Origin: Bacillus sp. A301a_S52
GTDB lineage: Bacteria > Bacillota > Bacilli > Bacillales > Salisediminibacteriaceae
NCBI GenBank assembly: GCA_024701455.1
Contig: JABXYP010000001.1
Location: forward strand, 376,001-440,000
Reading direction: 5' to 3'
Length of the DNA stretch: 64,000 bases
The position numbers and the translations under genes are program-made. This document shows positions 52,994 through 61,424 of this stretch, in pieces. Below the pieces are notes generated by a model that made no database searches, was not told the origin of the DNA, and was given only the letters and a program-made list of their open reading frames with translations. Positions within the stretch are counted from its first letter, which is position 1, and each line of letters starts with the position of its first letter.

Positions 52994-54133
52994 ATGCGTT
53001 CATTTTGGTTATGGCTTTTATTTATCGGAATCGCTTGGTTTTTAGCGGTAAGACAGCAACAATCTATCTCATCGGTAAGTATGACGTGGAGCTTACTAAG
53101 TAGTGCTTGTTTCTTTGCATTATATTTTTTATTTCCTTTAGTACAAAAGAACGCTCGGTTATTAACACTTGTTCAATGTGGGGCTGCATGTGTGGTGGTG
53201 ATAGTATTTTGGCCTAACGTAGAGGGAGAGATGAACTTATACGCCTTACTGTTGATGTCACTTTTGGCTGGACACGCTTTTTATCTATTACCTCTCCTCT
53301 ATGCAAGCATTGTAGGTGCCCTGTTATTTGCTGGGTTGGCGATTCCCGCTATGATCGGAATGAGTGGCTTCTCGCTCCTTTTTATTAGTTTTTACAGCGT
53401 GTTACTAACAGTATCTTTAATAATACTTAAAAACATGCGTATTTTGGAAATAGACCAGGAGGCTCGGTATGATGCTTTGCTTAGTGAATATCGTAAGTTG
53501 AAAAGACGAGTAGCCACTGATGAAAGTCAGGCACGTGAAGAGGAACGAATAGAAGTTGGTCGCGAAATTCATGACTCGGTAGGCCACAAGCTCACAGCTT
53601 TAGTGATGCAATTAGAAGTGGAGAGAATGCAGTCTGATCACGAGACGGGATCTCGAATTGCTAACTTAAAAACATTAGCGAAAGAGAGCCTAGAGGAAAC
53701 GAGACGGGCAGTTAAAACGATGAAGGATAAAGAAATTGGGGGCGTTTCGGCAATTATCCGATTGATACGCCAGTTGGAAGCGGAAAGTTATTTAAGAATT
53801 CATTTCTCTGTGAAACATGGAGCTTTTACAGCACCGTTAACAAATAATCAAACGATTGCTGTATATCGTGCTGTTCAGGAAGCACTAACAAATGTCATGA
53901 GGCACAGTCACGTTCGCGAAGCCAAGATCCTATTTGAGGTGCCAGGGGGTAGAGTTTTTCGCTTTGAAGTTTCCAACCCTGTAACATATGTAGAGCCATG
54001 GCGTGAAGGCTTTGGCATCACGTCCATGAAAGAAAGAATTAAAGAGGTAGGCGGCGAATGTCATATAAGTCATAGTGACAGCTGTTTTATGGTGAGTGGC
54101 GTATTACCTTTAAATAAGGAGGGAAATGTGTGA
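52994..54133 (+). CDS. LnrJ-like sensor histidine kinase (HisKA_3 family)
   Basis: 379 aa. Five or so N-terminal membrane helices with almost no external loop (an intramembrane-sensing layout), then a coiled segment and the HisKA_3 dimerisation domain with the phospho-acceptor His193 in REIHDSVGHKLTAL, and an ATPase domain (VQEALTNVMRHSHV, GFGITSMKERIKE). Gene order kinase-regulator-ATPase-permease-permease matches the Bacillus LnrJKLMN linearmycin-response operon. Confidence 0.87.
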   Translation: MRSFWLWLLFIGIAWFLAVRQQQSISSVSMTWSLLSSACFFALYFLFPLVQKNARLLTLVQCGAACVVVIVFWPNVEGEMNLYALLLMSLLAGHAFYLLPLLYASIVGALLFAGLAIPAMIGMSGFSLLFISFYSVLLTVSLIILKNMRILEIDQEARYDALLSEYRKLKRRVATDESQAREEERIEVGREIHDSVGHKLTALVMQLEVERMQSDHETGSRIANLKTLAKESLEETRRAVKTMKDKEIGGVSAIIRLIRQLEAESYLRIHFSVKHGAFTAPLTNNQTIAVYRAVQEALTNVMRHSHVREAKILFEVPGGRVFRFEVSNPVTYVEPWREGFGITSMKERIKEVGGECHISHSDSCFMVSGVLPLNKEGNV

Positions 54134-54762
54134 TAAGTATTTTGCTCGCAGAGGATCAAAGTTTGGTTCGTCAAGGCTTAAAAATGATGATAGAGACAGA
54201 TGATACGTTGCGTGTAACAGGAGAAGCGGTGAATGGGGCAGAGGCCATTTCGTTATGTGAAACAGCTACATTTGATCTGGCGCTATTAGATATTCGCATG
54301 CCGGTAATGGATGGGTTAACAGCAGCAAGAACGATTAATAGCCGATGGCCAGATACTAAAGTGATGATGCTTACCACCTTTAACGATGATGAATATGCTT
54401 TAGAAGCGCTGAAAAGTGGTGCAGTAGGGTATATGCTAAAAGATGCTGAGCCGACAGAACTCATTCATGCAATCCGAAATTGTTTAGCCGGTGGTCTTCA
54501 ACTAGAAGGTCTCGTGGCAGCAAAAATGATGCCAAAGTTAATTAACCAGACAATATCTCATGAGATTGATCCTACAATCACGCCGAGAGAGTTAGATATT
54601 GTAAAACGAGTTGGAGAAGGCAGAAGTAATAAGGAAATCTCAGAGGAATTAGGGTTATCCGTTGGGACTGTAAAAAATCATATTAGTCAAATCCTTGATA
54701 AACTAGAGCTACGTGACCGAACTCAGCTAGCTATTTATGCCATCAGGCACAATGTCGTTTAA
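54130..54762 (+). CDS. LnrK-like NarL/FixJ response regulator
   Basis: 210 aa, GTG start overlapping the kinase stop by 4 bases. Receiver: ISILLAEDQSLVRQGL, phospho-acceptor Asp54 in DLALLDIRMPVMDG, MLTTFNDD and YMLKDA. C-terminal LuxR-type helix-turn-helix: ITPRELDIVKRVGEGRSNKEISEELGLSVGTVKNHISQIL. Phosphorylated by the upstream kinase, it should activate the ABC genes that follow. Confidence 0.9.
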   Translation: MISILLAEDQSLVRQGLKMMIETDDTLRVTGEAVNGAEAISLCETATFDLALLDIRMPVMDGLTAARTINSRWPDTKVMMLTTFNDDEYALEALKSGAVGYMLKDAEPTELIHAIRNCLAGGLQLEGLVAAKMMPKLINQTISHEIDPTITPRELDIVKRVGEGRSNKEISEELGLSVGTVKNHISQILDKLELRDRTQLAIYAIRHNVV

Positions 54763-54860
54763 TATTGAAGATAGGTGAGCGAGTTTTGATAGAAACCTTA
54801 TCGCCTTGAACGACAATAAATATGACTGAGGTCATGTCTAAAAGAAAAAGTAGTGACTGA

Positions 54861-54890
54861 AGGCAGTAGGAACACTGCCTTTTTCTTTGT
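54861..54890 (+). terminator. Terminator after the response regulator
   Basis: AAGGCAGT / ACTGCCTT stem, loop AGGAAC, T run. It separates the kinase/regulator transcript from the ABC genes. Confidence 0.75.
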
Positions 54891-54994
54891 ATACTTTGTG
54901 TGTAAATAAGACGATACTGATCACTTGACGTTAGTAACTAAGGGATGATTTTGCATGCATAATAACGTCTAGTGAGTAAAGGAGATGAACTGCT

Positions 54995-55933
54995 ATGTTA
55001 GAAACAGAAGACCTGACAAAAGTTTTTAAAAAACATGTTGCTGTTGATAAGGTGAACCTCTATTTAGATAGAGGTGAGTCAATCGGATTGTTAGGCCCTA
55101 ATGGTGCTGGGAAATCTACAACTATATCCATGATTTCTTCGCTCGTTAAGCCTTCTTCAGGAGATATAAGAATACATGGCCAAAGTATTCTTAAGCACCC
55201 GGACCATATTAGAAAAGTACTTGGTGTTGTCCCTCAAGATATTGCCCTCTATCCAGAATTGACAGCAACAGAAAATTTAGCTTTTTTCGGGCGAATTTAT
55301 GGTTTGAAAGGAAATAAATTAAAGGACAGTATCCAACACGTGCTTCGCCAGGTTGGATTAGAAGAACGTCAAAAAGATCAAGTTAAAACTTACTCGGGGG
55401 GAATGCAGAGACGTATCAACATGGCGATCGCTATGTTACATGAACCAGATATTCTTATTATGGATGAACCGACTGTAGGTATTGATCCGCAATCGAGGCA
55501 TCATATTCTAGAGACGGTCAGAGAATTGAATGAAGAAAAAGGGATGACTGTTCTTTATACAAGTCATTATATGGAAGAGGTCGAAAGGCTTTGTGACAGG
55601 GTATACATTATGGATCACGGTCAAATGATTGCATCTGGAACGAAAGATGAATTGAAACAGATTTTATCTGCAGAAGAAGCTATTTTAATTGATTTAGCTC
55701 AACCTACTGATGCAGAACGGCTATTATCTGAACTACAGAGTATAAAAGGTGTGTTAAAAACTACCCAAACAGAAACTGGATTAAAGTTAATCGTTCCTAG
55801 GGGACAACGGTTGTTAAGTAGGGTGTTTCAGGCGGCTGAGCTTCATAATGCTCAAATAGTCAATGTGACTGTTCAAACACCAACACTTGAAGACGTCTTT
55901 CTACATTTAACAGGACGGACGTTGAGAGACTAA
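54995..55933 (+). CDS. LnrL-like ABC transporter ATP-binding protein
   Basis: 312 aa. Walker A GPNGAGKS, signature YSGGMQRRINMA, Walker B ILIMDEPTVGIDPQSR and switch His in LYTSHYMEEVE. The C-terminal 80 residues form an extra regulatory domain as in drug-export ATPases of this type. ATG after AAGGAGATG. The two following genes encode the matching ABC-2 membrane subunits, and the length fits LnrL. Confidence 0.9.
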   Translation: MLETEDLTKVFKKHVAVDKVNLYLDRGESIGLLGPNGAGKSTTISMISSLVKPSSGDIRIHGQSILKHPDHIRKVLGVVPQDIALYPELTATENLAFFGRIYGLKGNKLKDSIQHVLRQVGLEERQKDQVKTYSGGMQRRINMAIAMLHEPDILIMDEPTVGIDPQSRHHILETVRELNEEKGMTVLYTSHYMEEVERLCDRVYIMDHGQMIASGTKDELKQILSAEEAILIDLAQPTDAERLLSELQSIKGVLKTTQTETGLKLIVPRGQRLLSRVFQAAELHNAQIVNVTVQTPTLEDVFLHLTGRTLRD

Positions 55934-55948
55934 GGGGGTGAATAGGAG

Positions 55949-57217
55949 ATGATTTCTTTTTTAAAAAAGGATATTCTCGTTCTCATAAGAGATAAAACGG
56001 GATTACTTACTTTGCTATTAATGCCTTTTGTGTTGACGGCAATTTTAGGATTTTCATTGCAAGGGATTATGGGAAGTGATAGTCAAACGCTATCATTAGA
56101 GCTAGCAATCGTCATCGAAGACGAGGTAGAACAAGGCATTACACAATTTACAGCTGAATTGGATCGTTCTAACTTGGCGGATGATACAAAGGGAGAGTTA
56201 GAGGCGATGGCAATGTCCTCACATCCCCTCCTGATCTTAGAGAGTATGTTGGAAAGCGGACAAATCAGTGACATTGTGGAAAAGACAGAAATGACAGCAG
56301 AAGAAGCACAGAAAGCACTAGACAATGAGGACGTTATAGCGATTTTAACGATTCCTGAAGGGTTTACGTATCACTCTTTAGAAAAAATGCTTCTAAATCA
56401 AGGGGATGGTCAAACGTTCGATTTGACGGTCATTGATTATCGGTCATTAGGTGCGAAGGTCATCAGTAATATACTTGATAACTTTACACGGTCGTTAAAT
56501 TTTGAAACAGCCATTGCTCATGCCAGTAACGGCAATTATGTGTCAGGATCAGAAGACTATGATGAAATAGGGGGCACTGAGACAGTATCAGCAGGAGAAC
56601 CTATACAATCATTAGAGTACTATACGCTTGCCATGGCAGTTATGTTCGCCTTATATACGGCCTCTGCTACTTCTGAAAGAGCTTTGCTTGAAAAGAAACA
56701 GCAAGCATTCAACCGGATTTTACTGTCTGGTAAGCATCCATTCGTGTATTTATTAGGTAAATTTTTTGCCACATTCCTAGTGGTTTGTCTCCAATTACTT
56801 ATTTTATTTGGTTTATCCGCTCTTTTATTCAACTCTTTTACATTTCATTCGATTGAATTTGTTGCAGGGATGTTGTTAATTGTAGGTATTTTTTCTTTAT
56901 GTGTCGGTAGTGTGGCAACACTATTAACATCACTGACACTTCGATTTACAAGTGCTTCTATTTCAAATGTCTTTTCAGCAGGTATAGTCAGTTTACTTGC
57001 ATTTGCAGGTGGAAGCTTCTTTCCGGTTTCCGGGGTATTACAAACAGTTGGTGAATGGACACCAAATGGTGCGGCTTTAACGAGCTTTTTACTATGGATG
57101 CAAGGTGTTGATCAATCACTTATCATATCACCACTTGCGAAAGTTATTTGCATGGCTATTCTGTTATTTGTGATAAGCCTCGTGATATTTCCAAAAAGGA
57201 GGGAGGCAGCGTCATGA
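55949..57217 (+). CDS. LnrM-like ABC-2 permease
   Basis: 422 aa. N-terminal helix (FLKKDILVLIRDKTGLLTLLLMPFVL...), a large external domain (about 45-220), then five helices from about 225 on, the ABC-2/YhgE-like design. In the C-terminal part, SGKHPFVYLLGKF and GGSFFPVSGVLQTVGEWTPNG are typical of drug-export permeases. Start after TAGGAG, 15 bases after the ATPase. It should form the membrane channel with the next gene product. Confidence 0.87.
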   Translation: MISFLKKDILVLIRDKTGLLTLLLMPFVLTAILGFSLQGIMGSDSQTLSLELAIVIEDEVEQGITQFTAELDRSNLADDTKGELEAMAMSSHPLLILESMLESGQISDIVEKTEMTAEEAQKALDNEDVIAILTIPEGFTYHSLEKMLLNQGDGQTFDLTVIDYRSLGAKVISNILDNFTRSLNFETAIAHASNGNYVSGSEDYDEIGGTETVSAGEPIQSLEYYTLAMAVMFALYTASATSERALLEKKQQAFNRILLSGKHPFVYLLGKFFATFLVVCLQLLILFGLSALLFNSFTFHSIEFVAGMLLIVGIFSLCVGSVATLLTSLTLRFTSASISNVFSAGIVSLLAFAGGSFFPVSGVLQTVGEWTPNGAALTSFLLWMQGVDQSLIISPLAKVICMAILLFVISLVIFPKRREAAS

Positions 57218-58314
57218 TTGCGATTTTTTTATTACAATGGAAACGATTGTGGCGAGAGCCTGTTTGGGTTCTTTCAATGGTGGGCTTAACCGCTCTGTTT
57301 GTGTTTTTGTTAGCGGGTAGAGTAGGCGATGCTACGATGACAGTGACGACATTTTCAACCCCATCGCTACCTGAGCAAACACGAGATGAGTGGGACGATA
57401 AGCTAAACGCATCTGATGTGTTTGTGTTTGATTGGGTTGAAGAAGATGAGGCGAAAGAGTCACTAGCTAAGGGGAATATTGAGTTCGCTTTACAAATAGA
57501 TGAAGACGATTATCGGATTGTGAAAGTGGCAGAAAACGTAAGTTATCACATGGTGGAACAGCATGTTCATCGGGTTTTTGCAGAAGAACTGAGGCTGCAA
57601 GAGGCTGAAAGGTTACTAACGGATGACACTTTCCGTGAGGATGTTGCCAACAATCTTGAGGAACCAGTGTTACACTTGGTGACGTCGTCCCACTTAGGAG
57701 AAGACGATCAATTTGCACAAGCAGATAGGCTGCAAGTTCTGTTTGGGATGACGTTGTTCTTTTCCATTTATACGGTTTTATTCAGCTTAATGAATGTGTC
57801 GGAAGAAAAACGCTCAGGCACATGGGATCGTTTGATTCTGTCCCCTTTAAAAAAATGGCAGATGTATCTTGGCAACTTATTGTTTAGTTTTGTCATCGGA
57901 TATGCTCAAATACTCATCTTATTTTTATTTTTTCAATTGACATTAGACTTTGGTTTTAATGGACAATTTGGTGTTATTGCGGTGGTCACAGCATGCTTTG
58001 TATTTGCGATTGTAGCCTTAGGAGTCCTACTAATAGGTATCGTGCGGTCGCCTCAACAGCTTCAAGTTGCCATTCCTCTCGTGGCTGTCAGTATGGCCAT
58101 GTTAGGCGGTGCATTCTGGCCGCTTGAAATAATTACGAATGATATCATTCTCATGATAACAAAAGCCATGCCAATCACGTATGGCATGGAAGCATTGCAC
58201 CAAGCAGTTCTTAATAGGTACGGGGTCATGGATCTAGCACAACCGCTGGCCATGCTCTTACTCTTCGGTGTTGTGTTTATGGGTGTTGGTGCTAACTTGA
58301 TGGAAAGGCGTTAA
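57214..58314 (+). CDS. LnrN-like ABC-2 permease
   Basis: 366 aa from ATG 57214, which overlaps the preceding stop (ATGA) and follows GGAGGGAGG; the frame is open from 57148. N-terminal helix, external domain to about 175, then six C-terminal helices. LSPLKKWQMYLGNLLFSF and AMLGGAFWPLEII are the conserved ABC-2 landmarks. With the LnrM-like protein it would make a heterodimeric exporter giving resistance to a membrane-active compound. Confidence 0.88.
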   Translation: MIAIFLLQWKRLWREPVWVLSMVGLTALFVFLLAGRVGDATMTVTTFSTPSLPEQTRDEWDDKLNASDVFVFDWVEEDEAKESLAKGNIEFALQIDEDDYRIVKVAENVSYHMVEQHVHRVFAEELRLQEAERLLTDDTFREDVANNLEEPVLHLVTSSHLGEDDQFAQADRLQVLFGMTLFFSIYTVLFSLMNVSEEKRSGTWDRLILSPLKKWQMYLGNLLFSFVIGYAQILILFLFFQLTLDFGFNGQFGVIAVVTACFVFAIVALGVLLIGIVRSPQQLQVAIPLVAVSMAMLGGAFWPLEIITNDIILMITKAMPITYGMEALHQAVLNRYGVMDLAQPLAMLLLFGVVFMGVGANLMERR

Positions 58315-58445
58315 TCATTTGCGCATGTGAAAGAATATTGTTAAGTGGTTAGTAAGCTTTCTTGATAAAAAGGTGGGCTGTCCCCTAGACAGTTTTTGGT
58401 AGGGGCGGCCTAGTCTATTATAAAATAGGCCTGTAGTTATCCGCG

Positions 58446-58871
58446 TTAAATGATCTTTTTTTCCATGATGATATGAGGAATTCCCTCTTCCATAAACGTT
58501 TCGGAGCAAGAAAAGTAACCAAGTTTTTCATAAAATCCTTTGGCATGGGTTTGCGCATGGAGTGTAAAGTGTTTGTAGCCTTGTTTCAATGCGATAGCTT
58601 CCAATTCCTTAATAATGAGAGCTCCGATTCCCCCTTTTCTATGAGTATCAAGAATACAAATACGCTCAAGCTTTGCCTTTTGTTGGACAAATCGTATTCT
58701 ACCTGTGCCTACGGCTTGACCTTCTGTATAAACAAGAAGATGGTCAGCTAATTGTTCGTATTCATCGAACTCTTCTTCAAGGGGAACTCCTTGTTCGTCC
58801 ACAAAGACTGCTTGTCGAATAGCATATGCTTTTTCTAGTTCATGTTGACTGTTAATATGTGTGATCTCCAT
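58446..58871 (-). CDS. GNAT acetyltransferase, YjcF/ElaA-like
   Basis: 141 aa. GNAT fold: AIRQAVFVDEQGVPLEEEFDEYE at the start is typical of YjcF-type members, acetyl-CoA binding at RICILDTHRKGGIGALIIKELE, and GFYEKLGYFSCSETFMEEGIPHIIMEK at the end. ATG after GAGGTGACAGG. Substrate unknown; cytosolic. Confidence 0.88.
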   Translation of the reverse strand: MEITHINSQHELEKAYAIRQAVFVDEQGVPLEEEFDEYEQLADHLLVYTEGQAVGTGRIRFVQQKAKLERICILDTHRKGGIGALIIKELEAIALKQGYKHFTLHAQTHAKGFYEKLGYFSCSETFMEEGIPHIIMEKKII

Positions 58872-59003
58872 CCTGTCACCTCAATTATCCGTTTAAGATT
58901 ATATTATTATGGCACTGCTTATCCTCTTTTTCAACTAACGAATTAGATAGATTGGCATAAATACGCTAAACTATTAGTATCATTGAATATAAGGAGTGAA
59001 GAC

Positions 59004-59921
59004 ATGCGTAAGTTAACATTAGGTAACAGTAACTTAGAAGCGGGAGATATTTCTTTAGGGTGTATGCGTATGGCCGGACTATCGTTAGAAAAGGCGACGG
59101 AAGTCATTGAAACATCATTCGCCTCAGGTATTGATTTATTTGACCATGCTGATATTTATGGAGCAGGGAAATCTGAAGACGTATTTGCTCAAGCTTTAAG
59201 GCAATCCTCTGTGCAGCGCGAAGACATTATTCTTCAATCAAAATGTGGTATTAGAGATGGCTTTTTTGATTTCTCAAAGAAACATATTATGACCTCTGTT
59301 GAGAATAGTTTAAAGCGCTTGCAAACAGATTACCTCGATATTCTGCTGCTTCATCGCCCGGATGCTTTAGTAGAACCGGAGGAAGTAGCTGAAGCGTTTA
59401 GTGAGTTAAAGAAAAGTGGAAAGGTGCGCCACTTTGGCGTAAGTAATCATCACCCTCTGCAAGTGGACTTACTTAAAAAGTATGTGACAGAAGAATTGAT
59501 TATTAATCAACTTCAACTCAGTCTTGTCCATACACCTATGATCGATGCCGGGTTAAATGTAAACATGTTTAACGAAGCAGCGGTAGTAAGGGATAGTCAT
59601 CTGCTGGAATATAGTCGTCTTCATCATATGACGGTACAAGCATGGTCCCCTTTCCAGCATGGGATGATTGAAGGAGTCTTTATTGGAAACACCGATTATC
59701 CAGAAGTGAATGCTAAACTGGAGGAAGTGGCGGAAAAGAAAGGGGTTACCTCATCAGCGGTCGCTATTGCCTGGATTTTACGTTATCCGGGGAGGGTACA
59801 ACCTGTCATAGGATCGATGAGCCCTGACAGAATTAAGCAAATTTGCCAAGCGTCAGATATCACAATATCCCGTGAAGAGTGGTATGAATTATATCGTTCA
59901 GCAGGAAATGAGTTGCCATAG
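59004..59921 (+). CDS. Aldo/keto reductase (YcsN-like)
   Basis: 305 aa from ATG 59004, preceded by AAGGAGTG. TIM-barrel NADPH-dependent oxidoreductase: SLGCMRMAG, the Asp/Tyr pair in DLFDHADIYGAGKSEDVF, Lys in ILQSKCGI and the His in LLHRPD form the catalytic tetrad; C-terminal SSAVAIAWILRYP and QPVIGSMSPDRI bind the cofactor. The AdhE/YdhF-YcsN subgroup is the nearest match. Substrate unknown. Stand-alone gene. Confidence 0.88.
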   Translation: MRKLTLGNSNLEAGDISLGCMRMAGLSLEKATEVIETSFASGIDLFDHADIYGAGKSEDVFAQALRQSSVQREDIILQSKCGIRDGFFDFSKKHIMTSVENSLKRLQTDYLDILLLHRPDALVEPEEVAEAFSELKKSGKVRHFGVSNHHPLQVDLLKKYVTEELIINQLQLSLVHTPMIDAGLNVNMFNEAAVVRDSHLLEYSRLHHMTVQAWSPFQHGMIEGVFIGNTDYPEVNAKLEEVAEKKGVTSSAVAIAWILRYPGRVQPVIGSMSPDRIKQICQASDITISREEWYELYRSAGNELP

Positions 59922-59933
59922 CTTTGTTAGTTT

Positions 59934-59973
59934 AGCCTTTAGAGGAGTTTGGTTGTGCTCTAAAGGCTTTCTT
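59934..59973 (+). terminator. Terminator after the aldo/keto reductase
   Basis: AGCCTTTAGAG / CTCTAAAGGCT with a 13-base loop, TTTCTT. Confidence 0.85.
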
Positions 59974-60114
59974 GTCCTCTTAAACTAACAGGGAATATGG
60001 GGGATGGATGTGTGTATTCAAGGCAGGGATTGAGTGAGAGAGACCTGTTACGTATAATAGCTGTTGCTCGTTATAAATATATTTATCATACTATTTACTG
60101 GAGAGGGGACGCAT

Positions 60115-61149
60115 ATGTTTAGACAAAAATCATCCCAATTATTACTTATATGTGGTGTGTTGGTGACTGTTATGGTCGGATGTAATAATGCTTCAGGGGG
60201 TGAAGAGAATACCGCTAGTAACAATGAGGCAGAAAATTTAAATGAGACTGAAGATAATACTAATGATAATCGAGAGCCAGTGGAAACAACAATGGCTAAT
60301 GAAGAGATAGAAGAGATTCCTGAGGATCAAGGTGACCTCAATAGTTGGTGGGAGATTGAGGTCGAAGAACAGGAAGATCGTTATGTAGTGAACGGTCAGT
60401 CAAATTTATTGCCTGAAACGACTGTTAGAATTCGAGCGAAGTCTGATGATTACACCTTTGTCGGCTATGATACGACCGTAGAAGTTGAGAAAGATGGTTC
60501 TTTTGTGACAGAATTACAGCATCCACAAGTTTACGATACAGAAATTGTGATTGAAGTGAGCGTGGGAGTTGGCCGCCAGTCAGATGAGATTTTAGCCCAT
60601 TATGGGGAATCGTTAGAGCTTATAGAGGGGCCATTTCGATATGTGGCGGATAGCGATGAAGAAGAAAAAATATATGAATTAAAAGCAGAATTGGCCTATG
60701 TTCCAGAAGAAGATGAATTCGTTACTCTTACGTCACAAACACCTGAATGGGATACTCCAGAAGATCAAGGAGATCTAGACGTTTGGATTGATGACGTTGA
60801 AGTTGAGCGAGATGACGAACGTTTTTATGTGAGCGGAAGAACAAACTTAGAGGAGGGGGCCTATATCTATATCGAAGTAGAACTCCCTGATTATATCTCC
60901 TTTGGCTATTCCAATGTGGTGACAATTAACCCTGATGGCACCTTTGCAGCATCTATTAATTATCCTGATGATATTGATGAAGAAGCGGAAATGAATCTTG
61001 TCATTGAATTTAAGCCTTACAGGCATAATCAATTGGATTATATCTTGTCTCATTATGGTGAGAGTGGGGAGAATCTAACTGGAGAGCTTGTGGAAGAAGA
61101 AAGCTCGGATGAAAATTACTATATTCATTTTAAGTTAAACGTCCAATAG
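60115..61149 (+). CDS. Lipoprotein with two tandem beta domains
   Basis: 344 aa from ATG 60115 with GAGAGGGGAC upstream (the frame is open from 60064). Lipobox VMVGC (Cys23), an acidic Asn/Glu linker, then two matching domains. Each opens with PEDQGDL and closes with HYGESxE/GE: first at NSWWEIEVEEQEDRYVVNGQ..., second at DVWIDDVEVERDDERFYVSGR.... Both show an F(V/G)GY ... V(E/N)xDGTF/SF pattern of an Ig-like or carbohydrate-binding beta sandwich. No catalytic site. Probably a surface-binding protein. Confidence 0.78.
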   Translation: MFRQKSSQLLLICGVLVTVMVGCNNASGGEENTASNNEAENLNETEDNTNDNREPVETTMANEEIEEIPEDQGDLNSWWEIEVEEQEDRYVVNGQSNLLPETTVRIRAKSDDYTFVGYDTTVEVEKDGSFVTELQHPQVYDTEIVIEVSVGVGRQSDEILAHYGESLELIEGPFRYVADSDEEEKIYELKAELAYVPEEDEFVTLTSQTPEWDTPEDQGDLDVWIDDVEVERDDERFYVSGRTNLEEGAYIYIEVELPDYISFGYSNVVTINPDGTFAASINYPDDIDEEAEMNLVIEFKPYRHNQLDYILSHYGESGENLTGELVEEESSDENYYIHFKLNVQ

Positions 61150-61150
61150 G

Positions 61151-61199
61151 AATAAAAGGTCAAACAAACTAGGCATAGTTTGTTTGACCTTTTATTATT
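61151..61199 (+). terminator. Strong terminator after the two-domain lipoprotein
   Basis: AAAAGGTCAAACAAACTA / TAGTTTGTTTGACCTTTT, perfect 18-bp stem with a 4-base loop. Confidence 0.95.
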
Positions 61200-61227
61200 G
61201 TTTTTTATCAGTATTGCGTAAAAGGTC

Positions 61228-61339
61228 TTATAGCAGATAACCGTCCGTAAACCTCCCGACTCATAATAGAGAGGAGAGATAACTCTATTTAGGCGTGAGC
61301 TAACGGAAGCTAATGTCCTGATTGAAGGTTCGTTTTATA
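61228..61339 (+). repeat. Dispersed element, copy 17 (hairpin 2 deleted)
   Basis: TTATAGCAGATAACCGTCCG ... GGTTCGTTTTAT, with TGTCCTGATTGAAGG at the junction: the same scar as copy 2, an independent deletion between the same short direct repeats. Confidence 0.8.
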
Positions 61340-61424
61340 AGGAAAGTGAGGAAATGAGTTAATAATAAGTACCGTCTGTTCCTATGTGATAGTGCGTTAG
61401 TGGAAAACTAATAATGTTAGTGCA

